The notes below the pieces were generated by a model that was not told the DNA's origin, did no database searches, and was given only the letters and a program-made list of their open reading frames with translations. DNA of 64,000 nucleotides from Flavihumibacter sp. UBA7668. GTDB taxonomy: Bacteria > Bacteroidota > Bacteroidia > Chitinophagales > Chitinophagaceae. The DNA lies in the NCBI RefSeq assembly GCF_002483205.1, contig NZ_DLHM01000006.1:124001-188000 (forward strand), read 5' to 3'. Made by a program: the position numbers and the translations under genes. The first letter of the stretch is position 1; each line of letters begins with the position of its first letter. This document shows, piece after piece, positions 36,121-43,899 of this stretch.

Positions 36121-36958
36121 TTATTCGAATTTGTAGATTTTTGAATTGTCGAGTACTATTAGTTCAGCACTGAATCCTGCTATAGTAAGGTTATGCACTA
36201 CTTCGTCTGCAATTTTCCTGGCCTTTTGATAGGTGCACTCGTCGTTGAAAGTCATTTGGATGCCTGGCGGCTCGCATGAGTAGGAAAATTCGTCTCCGTC
36301 TGCCTGAAAATATACCAATTCATTTCGCTCCACCTGTTTTACCTGGAATGAAACGGGCATCATTAGCCTAGTGAACTGCTCGGGAGATAATTCAATTTCA
36401 CCGCAGATCAGAAATTCAAATTTTCCCGGAGGATAACTGATGTTATCTGGCGTTATATTTTGGCGGCTATTCGAAGAAGTGAAAAAGTGATAGAAATAAT
36501 GGATGCTTTCGGCTTCCCCATAGTGAAACCGTTTAAACGCTTTTGCAATTGGGTCAACTATATTGCCGTTTGGTAATTTTACAACAATTGGCATCATGCT
36601 CACTCCGTCTGGCAGGTTTGCTTCCTCTTGTTGAATCCAAATCCCATTGTTGTTGTTGATCATTACCTGTCCAACATAACTTCCCGCAACAAATATTGTT
36701 TCGGCAAAAATCGTTTACGGTTAGACCTTCGTCTCTAAATCGTTGGAGAAATTTGTCAACATAGGTTACCGTGTCAATCGAAAAGTTCAATGCAATATTG
36801 TCGTTACTTCTTACTGCGTCAACAAATTGTTGAGCCAGTTTTGGACCATTGACAGCGATTGCGTTAAACTGAAGGTTAATTTCCCGTGTTGGCATAGGAC
36901 CATTTCCGGGATTATCTTTTTTGTCTGTTAAGCCAAATAGTTTTTTAAAGAAACTCAT
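36121..36958 (-). pseudogene. Hypothetical gene split by one extra base in a homopolymer
   Basis: The minus strand starts at MSFFKKLFGLTDKKD and runs to LTVNDF. A five-base A run on the plus strand (36706-36710) then throws the frame into NICCGKLCW. Removing one base restores DFAETIFVAGSYVGQVMINN and joins the second frame, which runs to YKFE at the stop at 36121, giving one protein of about 279 residues. The restored middle (ETIFVAGSYVGQV, NGIWIQQEEANLPDG) looks like a known uncharacterised domain in which a helix precedes the conserved G-Y-V-G. Either a genuine mutation or a homopolymer sequencing error. The family is not identified. Confidence 0.75.
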
Positions 36959-37029
36959 ATGTCTAAGAAGAATGTACTATTAAATATGCACTATTAATTA
37001 TAAAATTACCGTCGTTTTCATATTGTCTC

Positions 37030-37203
37030 TTACCATGCTCCCATGGGTTTTTTCAAATATTGCTGCCAATCATTGCCTGTCTTTTGATAAAAGAACAGGT
37101 AGTCATTACCTGATGAATACCCAAACATCTCTGCCAACCGGAAAACTGCTATCGTATTATTTCTAAAGTACAATATAATGATCAGAACACTTGTAAAGTT
37201 ATA
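37030..37203 (-). pseudogene. C-terminal fragment of an unidentified protein
   Basis: A minus-strand frame of 57 codons without a usable start codon reads VLIIILYFRNNTIAVFRLAE, then MFGYSSGNDYLFFYQKTG and NDWQQYLKKPMGAW before the stop. It looks like a real protein C-terminus rather than chance (balanced composition, aromatic-rich), cut off by a stop at 37204-37206. It is probably gene debris in the region beside the tRNA. Parent family unknown. Confidence 0.4.
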
Positions 37204-37279
37204 CTAGTAATTTCCTACCCAACTGTAAAGTTTTTTCAGTACAAGATAAGGAAAACAGGCCGTGATTTCCCCAGCATCC

Positions 37280-37334
37280 CCGGACTTATCCCGGACTTGT
37301 ACCGCACCTGTACCGGACCTGCACCGGGCTTGCA
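37280..37334. repeat. Five tandem 11-base repeats (CCGGACTTGTA type)
   Basis: Successive units are CCGGACTTATC, CCGGACTTGTA, CCGCACCTGTA, CCGGACCTGCA and CCGGGCTTGCA. They are much richer in G and C than the flanking DNA. Similar CCGGAC-type arrays are, as I recall, scattered in Chitinophagaceae intergenic regions. The rest of 36959-37618 holds the gene fragment at 37030-37203 and the tRNA terminator; I see no other gene. Confidence 0.8.
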
Positions 37335-37585
37335 ATCATATAGTAGGGTTTTTTACTATAAAAATGGAAAAAAACTGGTAAGAATTTGGCGGTCATCCTC
37401 GTTCCTGATTGTACCAGCTTCCAGTCTCTGCTGATGATGTCTCCGGTTAGTTGATTCTCCCGGTGTTGAGGTTTGATCCGCAGGTATACCTTCCTGAATC
37501 AAAATAATTCAATAACCCATCCGGTAAAAATGCTGCGATTAAATCCTTGTACTGTTGATCCACGAAAACGGGACCTTAAGAAATT

Positions 37586-37614
37586 AAAAAAGACCACTAA
37601 TAGTGATCTTTTTT
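37586..37614 (-). terminator. Terminator of tRNA-Leu
   Basis: A hairpin with the arms AAAAAAGA-CCACT and AGTG-TCTTTTTT, one mismatch and a short loop, lies 5 bases past the tRNA 3' end and reads into a T run on the minus strand. Confidence 0.7.
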
Positions 37615-37618
37615 CTCG

Positions 37619-37702
37619 TGCCCAGAACAGGAATCGAACCTGCACTACCTTGCGATAACCAGATTTTGAGTCTAGCGCGTCTACCAATTCCGCCATCTGG
37701 GC
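37619..37702 (-). tRNA. tRNA-Leu (anticodon CAA)
   Basis: The minus strand folds into a class II tRNA of 84 bases. The acceptor arms are GCCCAGA and TCTGGGC with discriminator A; the D-arm includes GGAATTGGTAGACGCG; the anticodon stem CTAGA/TCTGG encloses loop CTCAAAA with anticodon CAA; a long variable arm follows; and the T-loop is GGTTCGATTCC. CCA is not encoded. It reads UUG codons. It borders the accessory region on its 3' side, the usual side for island integration, although no integrase gene is present in the window. Confidence 0.95.
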
Positions 37703-37714
37703 TTGTCTCTGTTT

Positions 37715-37741
37715 CACCGGTCGGGTGCCACCGGTCGGGTG
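37715..37741. repeat. Tandem pair of CACCGGTCGGGTG palindromic units
   Basis: Two copies, at 37715-37727 and 37729-37741, are identical to the third unit of the repeat inside the GH116 gene at 4500-4540. A GGTGAAA-type run follows (37741-37757). The repeat lies 12 bases upstream of the 5' end of the tRNA. Confidence 0.85.
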
Positions 37742-37945
37742 GTGAAAGGTGGTGAAACCGGGTTGCAATATTACGGCAGCGGAGAGTTTCGGCCAAAATT
37801 TATTTGCAACAGGATTTTTTGGGTAACAGAAACTTACCTAAGAGCCTGAAAAATTTCTTTAAAAGCATATGCAAATGTAGGTTTTCGTCAGCCAGGCGAC
37901 AGTTTTTGCGCGCAACGGGGCCTAGATTTACCTAAAATTTAGCGC

Positions 37946-38518
37946 ATGCGTTCTTTTATCCTGTTAACTACTCTTCTTATTTCCAACATTTGTTTCGCCC
38001 AACCCAAAGGCCTTGAAACCGGCTCGGAGGCTCCCGATTTTACTGCCGTCGATCAAAATGGTAAAAAGGTGAACCTGAAGTCGCTGGCAACAAAAGGCCC
38101 GGTGGTTGTATTCTTCTACCGCGGACAATGGTGCCCTTATTGCAATAAACAAATTAAACAAATGGAGGACTCCCTGCAGGTGCTTACCGGTAAAGGTGCC
38201 AGCATCCTGGCTGTGAGTCCGGAAGTCCAGGAAAACATCGCTAAAACCGTTTCAAAAACAAAGGCAAGCTTTCCGGTGCTGCATGATGAAGGATTGCGTA
38301 TTATGAAAGCCTATGACGTGGCTTATGATGTTGATCCTACTACCATCGAACGGTATAAAAAATACAAAATCGATTTTAATGAAGTGAATGGCAGCAATGG
38401 CGCCAAACTTCCTGTACCGGCTGTTTATATCATTAAAGACGGGAAAATCAGCTATCGCTTTTTCAATGAAGATTATACCAAACGCCCAAGTGTTCGAGAA
38501 TTGGCGGAGCAGTTGTAA
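37946..38518 (+). CDS. Secreted peroxiredoxin-like protein (AhpC/TSA, CxxC)
   Basis: A 190-residue thioredoxin-fold protein with a signal peptide (MRSFILLTTLLISNICFAQ). The motif VVVFFYRGQWCPYCNKQ carries a CPYC active site at the position of the peroxidatic cysteine, as in the PRX-like 2/BCP-type group; the resolving function may come from the second Cys. It also has the family's GSEAPDF start and VPAVYIIKDGKISYRF strand. It probably reduces peroxides in the periplasm or takes part in thiol exchange. Monocistronic; its stop lies about 20 bases from the stop of the opposing YCF48-like gene. Confidence 0.85.
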   Translation: MRSFILLTTLLISNICFAQPKGLETGSEAPDFTAVDQNGKKVNLKSLATKGPVVVFFYRGQWCPYCNKQIKQMEDSLQVLTGKGASILAVSPEVQENIAKTVSKTKASFPVLHDEGLRIMKAYDVAYDVDPTTIERYKKYKIDFNEVNGSNGAKLPVPAVYIIKDGKISYRFFNEDYTKRPSVRELAEQL

Positions 38519-38539
38519 TCCAGGAAGCAACCTTACCAA

Positions 38540-39562
38540 TCACCAAATCAGTCTGGCAATCCGTCCGTTTCCACCGGCTAAATAAACCGTGCGGCCCGCT
38601 TTTGCTTTTTGTACCACATGATACCCGGTGACAGAAATGTTTTTCCAGTTGCGACCACCATCCCTCGAAATATCAACGCCGGATGTGCCGCAGCTGATCA
38701 GTTTATTACCGCGGACATAAGCTACCCCTGATCTGTAACCGAATGGCGGCTGCTCTGCTTTTAACCAGATTTGTCCGCCATTGCGGGTATAACAGAAATT
38801 GCCCGCTGTTTCTTTATCTTTTGCAAAATCACCGCCCACAATTACCCAATGCCGGCCACCCCGCTTTTTTCCGGGATGTTTCAAGGCAATGGCATTGGCA
38901 CCTGTGCTGCTTTCACCCTGCTTCAAGGGCAATTCAAAACCCTGTCCGGCATAAAATACCCTCGATTGTTTACCACCACTTACAAAAATAGTTTCCCCTT
39001 TTTTGAGTGAAATTATATTACCACCACTGGCTGCAAAAAAAGCTTCGCCTTCAACCGGTGCGGGATAATTTGCCGGATAGGATTGCCAGCTTCGACCACC
39101 ATCTGCCGTTTGCAAAAGCAGGAATTTTCCATCTATCGGATCGCCAATCGCCCTACCTTCTTTTTCATTTCTGAAATGGAGCGCATCAAGAAAAATACCG
39201 GATCGATTATCGCGATGAACTTCCTGCCAGCTGGCGCCTCCATCAAAGGTACGCAGGATCAGGCCGGGTGAATCAACCGCCAGAATTACGGCTGTCACCG
39301 CATCAAAGGCTTCAATATCACGAAAATCCCGTTTTTCATGTCCGGGTACCGTCATCCACTGAAAAGTTTTACCACCATCGGTACTTCGTCCAACCGTTCC
39401 TTTATTTCCACTAACCCAAAGCAACCGGTCATTGACCACACTGAGTCCCCGAAAACTGATGCCTGGTTTCCCTGGCAGGCTATCAATTTTTTGCGCGCTG
39501 GTATGGTTGGCAGGAAGGAAAAAAACAAGGAATAGTATTCCGGACAGGAGGGTATTTTTCAT
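38540..39562 (-). CDS. Secreted YCF48/BNR-repeat beta-propeller protein
   Basis: A 340-residue protein with a signal peptide ending HTSAQ. It has repeated sialidase-type Asp-box and YCF48-like blades (GTVGRSTDGGKTFQWM, ILRTFDGGASWQEV, LLQTADGGRSWQSY, SCGTSGVDISRDGGRNWKN), predicting a seven-bladed propeller. Catalytic sialidase residues are not evident. Related proteins act in photosystem assembly or are annotated as oxidoreductases without proof. It is the last gene of the set behind the TonB receptor, 18 bases after a membrane protein gene. Function unknown. Confidence 0.7.
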   Translation of the reverse strand: MKNTLLSGILFLVFFLPANHTSAQKIDSLPGKPGISFRGLSVVNDRLLWVSGNKGTVGRSTDGGKTFQWMTVPGHEKRDFRDIEAFDAVTAVILAVDSPGLILRTFDGGASWQEVHRDNRSGIFLDALHFRNEKEGRAIGDPIDGKFLLLQTADGGRSWQSYPANYPAPVEGEAFFAASGGNIISLKKGETIFVSGGKQSRVFYAGQGFELPLKQGESSTGANAIALKHPGKKRGGRHWVIVGGDFAKDKETAGNFCYTRNGGQIWLKAEQPPFGYRSGVAYVRGNKLISCGTSGVDISRDGGRNWKNISVTGYHVVQKAKAGRTVYLAGGNGRIARLIW

Positions 39563-39580
39563 GTAGCAAAAATGGGAAAA

Positions 39581-40354
39581 TTATCCCAACAGCGGATAAC
39601 CCTTCATGGCCTGCACATAGAGCAACACCAGAAAAATCAACCAGCTTGCTGCAATGATCTGCATCGATCGTTTTGAATGGATCAGGTAAAATCCCAGTAA
39701 AGGAAATAGCTGAAGGGAATGCATGCCGAAGAAATGAATCACCCGCAGATCGCCATGGATCCGGCTCCAGTTCAGCAGGGGATATCCCTCGCCACCATCC
39801 ATGCCCCCCATACTATGGCGCATGATGGCTGACATATGTCCGCCTTGCAAGGCTGCCAGCACAAAAAACAAAATCCCCAACCGGATTCCCCAGATATACC
39901 CCGCGTTCATCCATAGTGGAAACTCTTTCTGTTTAAAAAACAAATAACCGATATAAGCCGTCCAGAAAGTGTAAATCAATATCGCCAATCCCATAATCTG
40001 ATAAAGAATTGCATTGGGCCAGGAACTGATATTGAAATGCGATTGGTTTCCCAAAGCTGCCTGGGTTGTTATGATGCCCAATTCCACCAGCATGGTCCAT
40101 ACAACCACCCAACTATAACGCCTGACTGCTTTTTGATTTTTCAGGTATACCATCAGCCAGGCCATGGTAAAAACGGCGGCTGCCAGCGCCAGGTAAAATT
40201 TCATGGGTTTGATGAAAGCCGGAATACCACCCACTTCCAAGGGACTCCACACAGCCAGCACTGCGCAGATCAGGGCTCCCAGTAAACTGATACTGCCAAC
40301 ATAAAACAATATTTTGTTGCGGCTCTTAAGCTGTATAATTAGTTTATTCAACAT
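39581..40354 (-). CDS. Hypothetical integral membrane protein, 6-7 TM helices
   Basis: A 257-residue polytopic protein with no named family. Helices include ILFYVGSISLLGALICAVLAV, FYLALAAAVFTMAWLMVYL, LYQIMGLAILIYTFWTAYIG and LFPLLGFYLIHS. A Gly/Met/His-rich loop near the C-terminal half (GGHMSAIMRHSMGGMDGGE) and HGDLRVIHFFGMHSLQ contain several His and Met that could bind haem or copper. It overlaps the ABA4-like gene by 11 bases, so the two are coupled. A redox or pigment-linked membrane function is possible but unproven. Confidence 0.65.
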   Translation of the reverse strand: MLNKLIIQLKSRNKILFYVGSISLLGALICAVLAVWSPLEVGGIPAFIKPMKFYLALAAAVFTMAWLMVYLKNQKAVRRYSWVVVWTMLVELGIITTQAALGNQSHFNISSWPNAILYQIMGLAILIYTFWTAYIGYLFFKQKEFPLWMNAGYIWGIRLGILFFVLAALQGGHMSAIMRHSMGGMDGGEGYPLLNWSRIHGDLRVIHFFGMHSLQLFPLLGFYLIHSKRSMQIIAASWLIFLVLLYVQAMKGYPLLG

Positions 40355-40778
40355 CGATCCAATAGTTTTTGGTGTGTATCCAGCGAATTAAAATATAGAG
40401 CAGGAGACCAACCGGACCCAGCATGAACGTAAAAAACAAACAGGGGAGCAGCCAACCGATTCCAATGCCGTTTTTGCGCGCATTGTTTACAATAAAAATT
40501 CCCGTCATTAAATCAAAAGCCAGGTAATGCACCCATCCCGCCAGCAGGGCTTCGCGATTGGTAAACAGGGCGGCCACGCCATCGAGCGTACTAAAACTAT
40601 CGGGCTGCATGCCTCCGAAATTTTTGGCGATGAGATAAAAATAAAGCAGGCTCATCGCCAGTATAATAGTGCCGATCAATGCTTTTGAAATCCACAAGGT
40701 TTTATGAAAAATAATCAGCAGAATCCAGGCAAGCATGGCAGCTGTACTGCTTAGTTGAAACAATTGATCGGCACTCAT
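40344..40778 (-). CDS. ABA4-like family membrane protein
   Basis: A 144-residue four-helix membrane protein matching the ABA4-like/DUF4281 family: AMLAWILLIIF, then the conserved block FGGMQPDSFSTLDGVAALF, ALLAGWVHYLAFDLMTG and LGPVGLLLYILIRW. In plants ABA4 is needed for neoxanthin formation; the bacterial role is unknown. It overlaps the next membrane gene and follows the TonB receptor by 39 bases. Confidence 0.8.
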   Translation of the reverse strand: MSADQLFQLSSTAAMLAWILLIIFHKTLWISKALIGTIILAMSLLYFYLIAKNFGGMQPDSFSTLDGVAALFTNREALLAGWVHYLAFDLMTGIFIVNNARKNGIGIGWLLPCLFFTFMLGPVGLLLYILIRWIHTKNYWIDVE

Positions 40779-40816
40779 AAAAAATTAGTTTATCCGAATG
40801 TACTACTTGTGGTTCG

Positions 40817-43207
40817 TTAGAATTGAATCCGGTAAAGTAAATCTGGAAAGAAGCCCAATTGATTTACATTGCCAATGCCTCCCCGCTGTGCATTATACCT
40901 GCGAAGAAAGATATTTTCCCTATTGGTTAAATTCTGCAAATCGAGGTAGAAGGTCTGGCTTAGTTTCCGCTTTTTGCTATTGATGCGATAGCCGAATTTT
41001 AAATCGAATCGCAGATAGGAATCCAGCCGCTCACTATTGTAGCGGCTCTCATCCAATAGCTCTCTTCCTGCAGCCTGCGATGCAGCCAGATCTACCGGTG
41101 TGGCATACCGTCCGCCTAGCGTACTGAATCTTCCATCTACCGTAAACGCATTTTTTCCCTCTTTTCCGGTTTTCCATTCCTTGCCTCCTAATACATTCCA
41201 AACATACCCGTAATTAAAGCTGGTATTTCGTTCAATGCCATCACTGCCTTTGTATTTCGATTCAAACAGCGATATGGTATTCAATACATACCATCCTTTC
41301 TGCAGGAATTTTTCGAGGGTGATTTCCAATCCGTAGTTGGTGCCGCTTCCTTCATTCACCAATCCGGCTTTTCGGGGAAACTCAAAATCAGCTCCGCTGT
41401 TGATTACCGAAAATCCGGATGCGATCGATTCAACAGGTACATCAAAGAGGCGCTGGTAATAGGTTTCCGCTTTCAGACGCCAATTGGTACCAAATCGTTT
41501 TTCAATGCCGGCAACCAGGTGATGCGCTTTGGTAAAATCCAGTTGTGCATTGGCATCGTTGATTTTTCCGGAAGTTTCATCTATTTCCTGATACAAATAC
41601 ACCGGTAAGGGTTGTGTTTGTGCATGCAATCCATAAGAGAGATAAATATTCCAACCAGCTTTGGGCAACCAACTGATAGATGCACGTGGTTCTACAATTG
41701 ATCGATCATTAAAGCTGAAATATTGACCATGCAAACCGGCTGTAATCAGCCAATGCTCAGTTGGTTTATACCGGGTTTGGGCAAATGCCTGCCATAAACT
41801 ATAGCGACTATTATAATCGTTCAACACAAGGTACTCCTCAGTAGGTGGTTTTCCTTCCCGATCTTTTAATAAAGCATCCAGTTGCGATAGCTCTCCGGTA
41901 ATACCAGCTCTCCAGGATAATTTGGCATTCATTTTCTGGTTGATATAACTACTCAGACTAACCGAATTGGTCTGGTTTTTTCGCTGCGTGATCTGCCATC
42001 GGTTTTGATAGGGTGGAACAGGAGCAGGGTATTGGTAGTTATCGAATTTATCGAGCTGGTAATTGTAGGCCACAGTTGTTTTCCAATAGGTGCGGGCGTT
42101 TAAATCCAGCTGGTGTTTGACTCCCAGAATATTCATGGTGTTTCGCACATAACCATCCTGATCCTGGCGCGCATAAAAATCACTGGTATCAATATCCTTC
42201 CCGATAAAATCAATGGAGCTGATACCACCCATTCCGTAAACGGAGAAACGTCCGAATTTAGTGGCCGCCGACTGGATATTAAACACCCAGTTCTGGTATT
42301 TTGGAACGGCATCCGTACCAATATTTAATGCCATTGCCTGACCAATCTGCACAAATGAATAACGATAACCCACCAAATAGGAAGCGCCTTTCGTTTTCTT
42401 GCTTAAGGGGCCTTCTGCCATCAGCTCCAATCCACTGAAGAGATTCACCTGGGTGGTAAACTCGTGCGTGTAGGCATTGCCGGCACGCAATTCCACGTCA
42501 AATACAGCGGCCGTGGCGTTTCCATATTCTGCCGGAAATGCACCGGTAAAAAAATCGGCCGATTTCAGCGCATTGGTGTTTAATATGGTAATGGGACCTC
42601 CGGTAGTGCCCAAACTTGCATAGTGGTTGGGATTTGGAGCCGGCAATCCCTGCACCCGCCATAAAACGCCGGATGGTGAATTACCTCTCACTACAATATC
42701 ATTCCGGTTATCATCATTCGAAATAACACCGGCGAAATTGGCTACCATTTTGGAGGGATCATTCCGTCCGCCTGAAAACCGGGTTACTTCTTCCATATTG
42801 ATGGAACGGTTGCTGCCCACGGCATATTCATTGGAAGCCACTCCTTTTTTGAGTTTGGGCGCTTTCACCGTTACTTCTGCAAGTGTGCTGACAGCTTGTT
42901 CCAGAGAAATTTCCAATTGTACTTCCTTGCCGGTTGTGAGTAGGATTTCGTTTAATACAGCCGGACTGTACCCCATAAAATCTACCCGCAGTTGAATTCT
43001 ACCAATGGGAACTCCCAATAGTACAAAACGTCCTTCTTTGTCAGACAGACTGGCAAAATTGGTTCCAATTACCTGTACACTGGCTCCTTCCAGGGCCTGT
43101 TCGGATATGCGGTCGACTATTTTTCCACGAATAGTTTGTGTTGCCTGCTGTGCGCTTACCCAAAAGGGAAAGCAAAGCAAAATGATTAGAAAATACCTCG
43201 CAGTCAT
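40817..43207 (-). CDS. TonB-dependent receptor with carboxypeptidase-regulatory domain
   Basis: A receptor of about 796 residues. I use MTARYFLIILLCFPFWVSAQQ as the start (43207) because it gives a clean signal peptide; an ATG at 43228 adds seven residues. The domains in order are a carboxypeptidase-regulatory-like domain (IRGKIVDRISEQALEGASVQ), a plug with IVVRGNSPSGVLWRVQGLP and FFTGAFPAEYGNATAAVFDV, and a long barrel ending FFPDLLYRIQF. The plug style matches receptors of unknown or metal substrate; no SusD is present. It lies between a Crp/Fnr gene and the ABA4-like gene, with FNR-type boxes in its 5' region. Probably the first gene of a four-gene operon. Confidence 0.85.
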   Translation of the reverse strand: MTARYFLIILLCFPFWVSAQQATQTIRGKIVDRISEQALEGASVQVIGTNFASLSDKEGRFVLLGVPIGRIQLRVDFMGYSPAVLNEILLTTGKEVQLEISLEQAVSTLAEVTVKAPKLKKGVASNEYAVGSNRSINMEEVTRFSGGRNDPSKMVANFAGVISNDDNRNDIVVRGNSPSGVLWRVQGLPAPNPNHYASLGTTGGPITILNTNALKSADFFTGAFPAEYGNATAAVFDVELRAGNAYTHEFTTQVNLFSGLELMAEGPLSKKTKGASYLVGYRYSFVQIGQAMALNIGTDAVPKYQNWVFNIQSAATKFGRFSVYGMGGISSIDFIGKDIDTSDFYARQDQDGYVRNTMNILGVKHQLDLNARTYWKTTVAYNYQLDKFDNYQYPAPVPPYQNRWQITQRKNQTNSVSLSSYINQKMNAKLSWRAGITGELSQLDALLKDREGKPPTEEYLVLNDYNSRYSLWQAFAQTRYKPTEHWLITAGLHGQYFSFNDRSIVEPRASISWLPKAGWNIYLSYGLHAQTQPLPVYLYQEIDETSGKINDANAQLDFTKAHHLVAGIEKRFGTNWRLKAETYYQRLFDVPVESIASGFSVINSGADFEFPRKAGLVNEGSGTNYGLEITLEKFLQKGWYVLNTISLFESKYKGSDGIERNTSFNYGYVWNVLGGKEWKTGKEGKNAFTVDGRFSTLGGRYATPVDLAASQAAGRELLDESRYNSERLDSYLRFDLKFGYRINSKKRKLSQTFYLDLQNLTNRENIFLRRYNAQRGGIGNVNQLGFFPDLLYRIQF

Positions 43208-43255
43208 GGTTCTTGATTTTGACTGCAAGCTACTTGCACAATACCCTCATTTCCC

Positions 43256-43306
43256 TTAACATATATCAAGAAGAAAAAATACGAAACCGATCTTGATATT
43301 TATCAA
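43256..43306. promoter_or_regulatory. FNR/CRP-type boxes upstream of TonB receptor
   Basis: TTGAT-ATTT-ATCAA (43293-43306) is a perfect FNR-type palindrome, and TTAAC-ATAT-ATCAA (43256-43269) is a one-sided near match. Both lie between the Crp/Fnr stop and the TonB receptor start. The same TTGAT-N4-ATCAA arrangement is found beside the other Crp/Fnr gene at 12110-12125. Confidence 0.6.
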
Positions 43307-43314
43307 TGATGTGG

Positions 43315-43890
43315 TTAACGGGTCATTTTTTTGCGGATCCTGCTGAGGTGTTCGGGACTAATTCCAATTAAAGAAGCCAGCATATATTGAGGAACCCGTT
43401 GGATCAGGTGGTACTGGTTTTCTATTATGTATTGGTATCGATCCTCCGGACTAAGTGTGAGTAAACGGGTGTTATATCGGGAGATCAGCACAAATAAATT
43501 TTCCGCTATTTTTCTGCCAGCCTGCTCATAAACCGGTGCATGTTCATACAGTGTTTGCATTTGTTCAAAGGGAAGATTGATTGCGATTGTATCTTCCAAT
43601 ACATCCATGGATTGGGCAGCCGGACTTTGGGTAAGGAAGCTATCATATTCACTCAGGTATTCGCCTTCTTTGGCGAATCCGGTACAAATTTCGCGGCCCT
43701 CCACCGTATAATATAAACGGGCCAGCCCTTCCTGAATAAAATAGACTCCTTTACAAATATCACCTTCCCGACAAATCAAACTTCCTTTTGGATAGCGTTC
43801 AATAACCAGTCTTTTTTCCAGTTCCTGCCATAGCAATTCAGTAAGCGCTGGAATCAATAATTCGTAGTATTTCCGGATACCATCAAACAT
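43315..43890 (-). CDS. Crp/Fnr-family transcriptional regulator
   Basis: A 191-residue regulator with a cNMP-binding-like barrel (YPKGSLICREGDICKGVYFIQEGLARLYY) and a C-terminal helix-turn-helix (PQYMLASLIGISPEHLSRIRKK). It is a paralogue of the regulator at 12.1-12.7 kb, with the same overall layout and related recognition helices (ITQETLSRIR, ISPEHLSRIR). There are no iron-sulfur cysteines. It is 9 bases downstream of purC and directly upstream of the FNR-type boxes and TonB receptor, which it probably controls. Confidence 0.85.
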   Translation of the reverse strand: MFDGIRKYYELLIPALTELLWQELEKRLVIERYPKGSLICREGDICKGVYFIQEGLARLYYTVEGREICTGFAKEGEYLSEYDSFLTQSPAAQSMDVLEDTIAINLPFEQMQTLYEHAPVYEQAGRKIAENLFVLISRYNTRLLTLSPEDRYQYIIENQYHLIQRVPQYMLASLIGISPEHLSRIRKKMTR

Positions 43891-43899
43891 GTGTTGGAT

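Noticed and set aside
37206..37500. Short minus-strand frames that look protein-like upstream of the 11-base repeats
   Set aside because: Two overlapping frames looked equally plausible, neither has a clear start, and one runs through the repeat array, so no gene can be supported.
37619..37702. Integration-site duplication of the tRNA-Leu 3' end at the left edge of the accessory region
   Set aside because: I looked for a copy of the tRNA 3' end around 27.6-28.5 kb and saw none, and no integrase gene is present, so site-specific integration is not supported.
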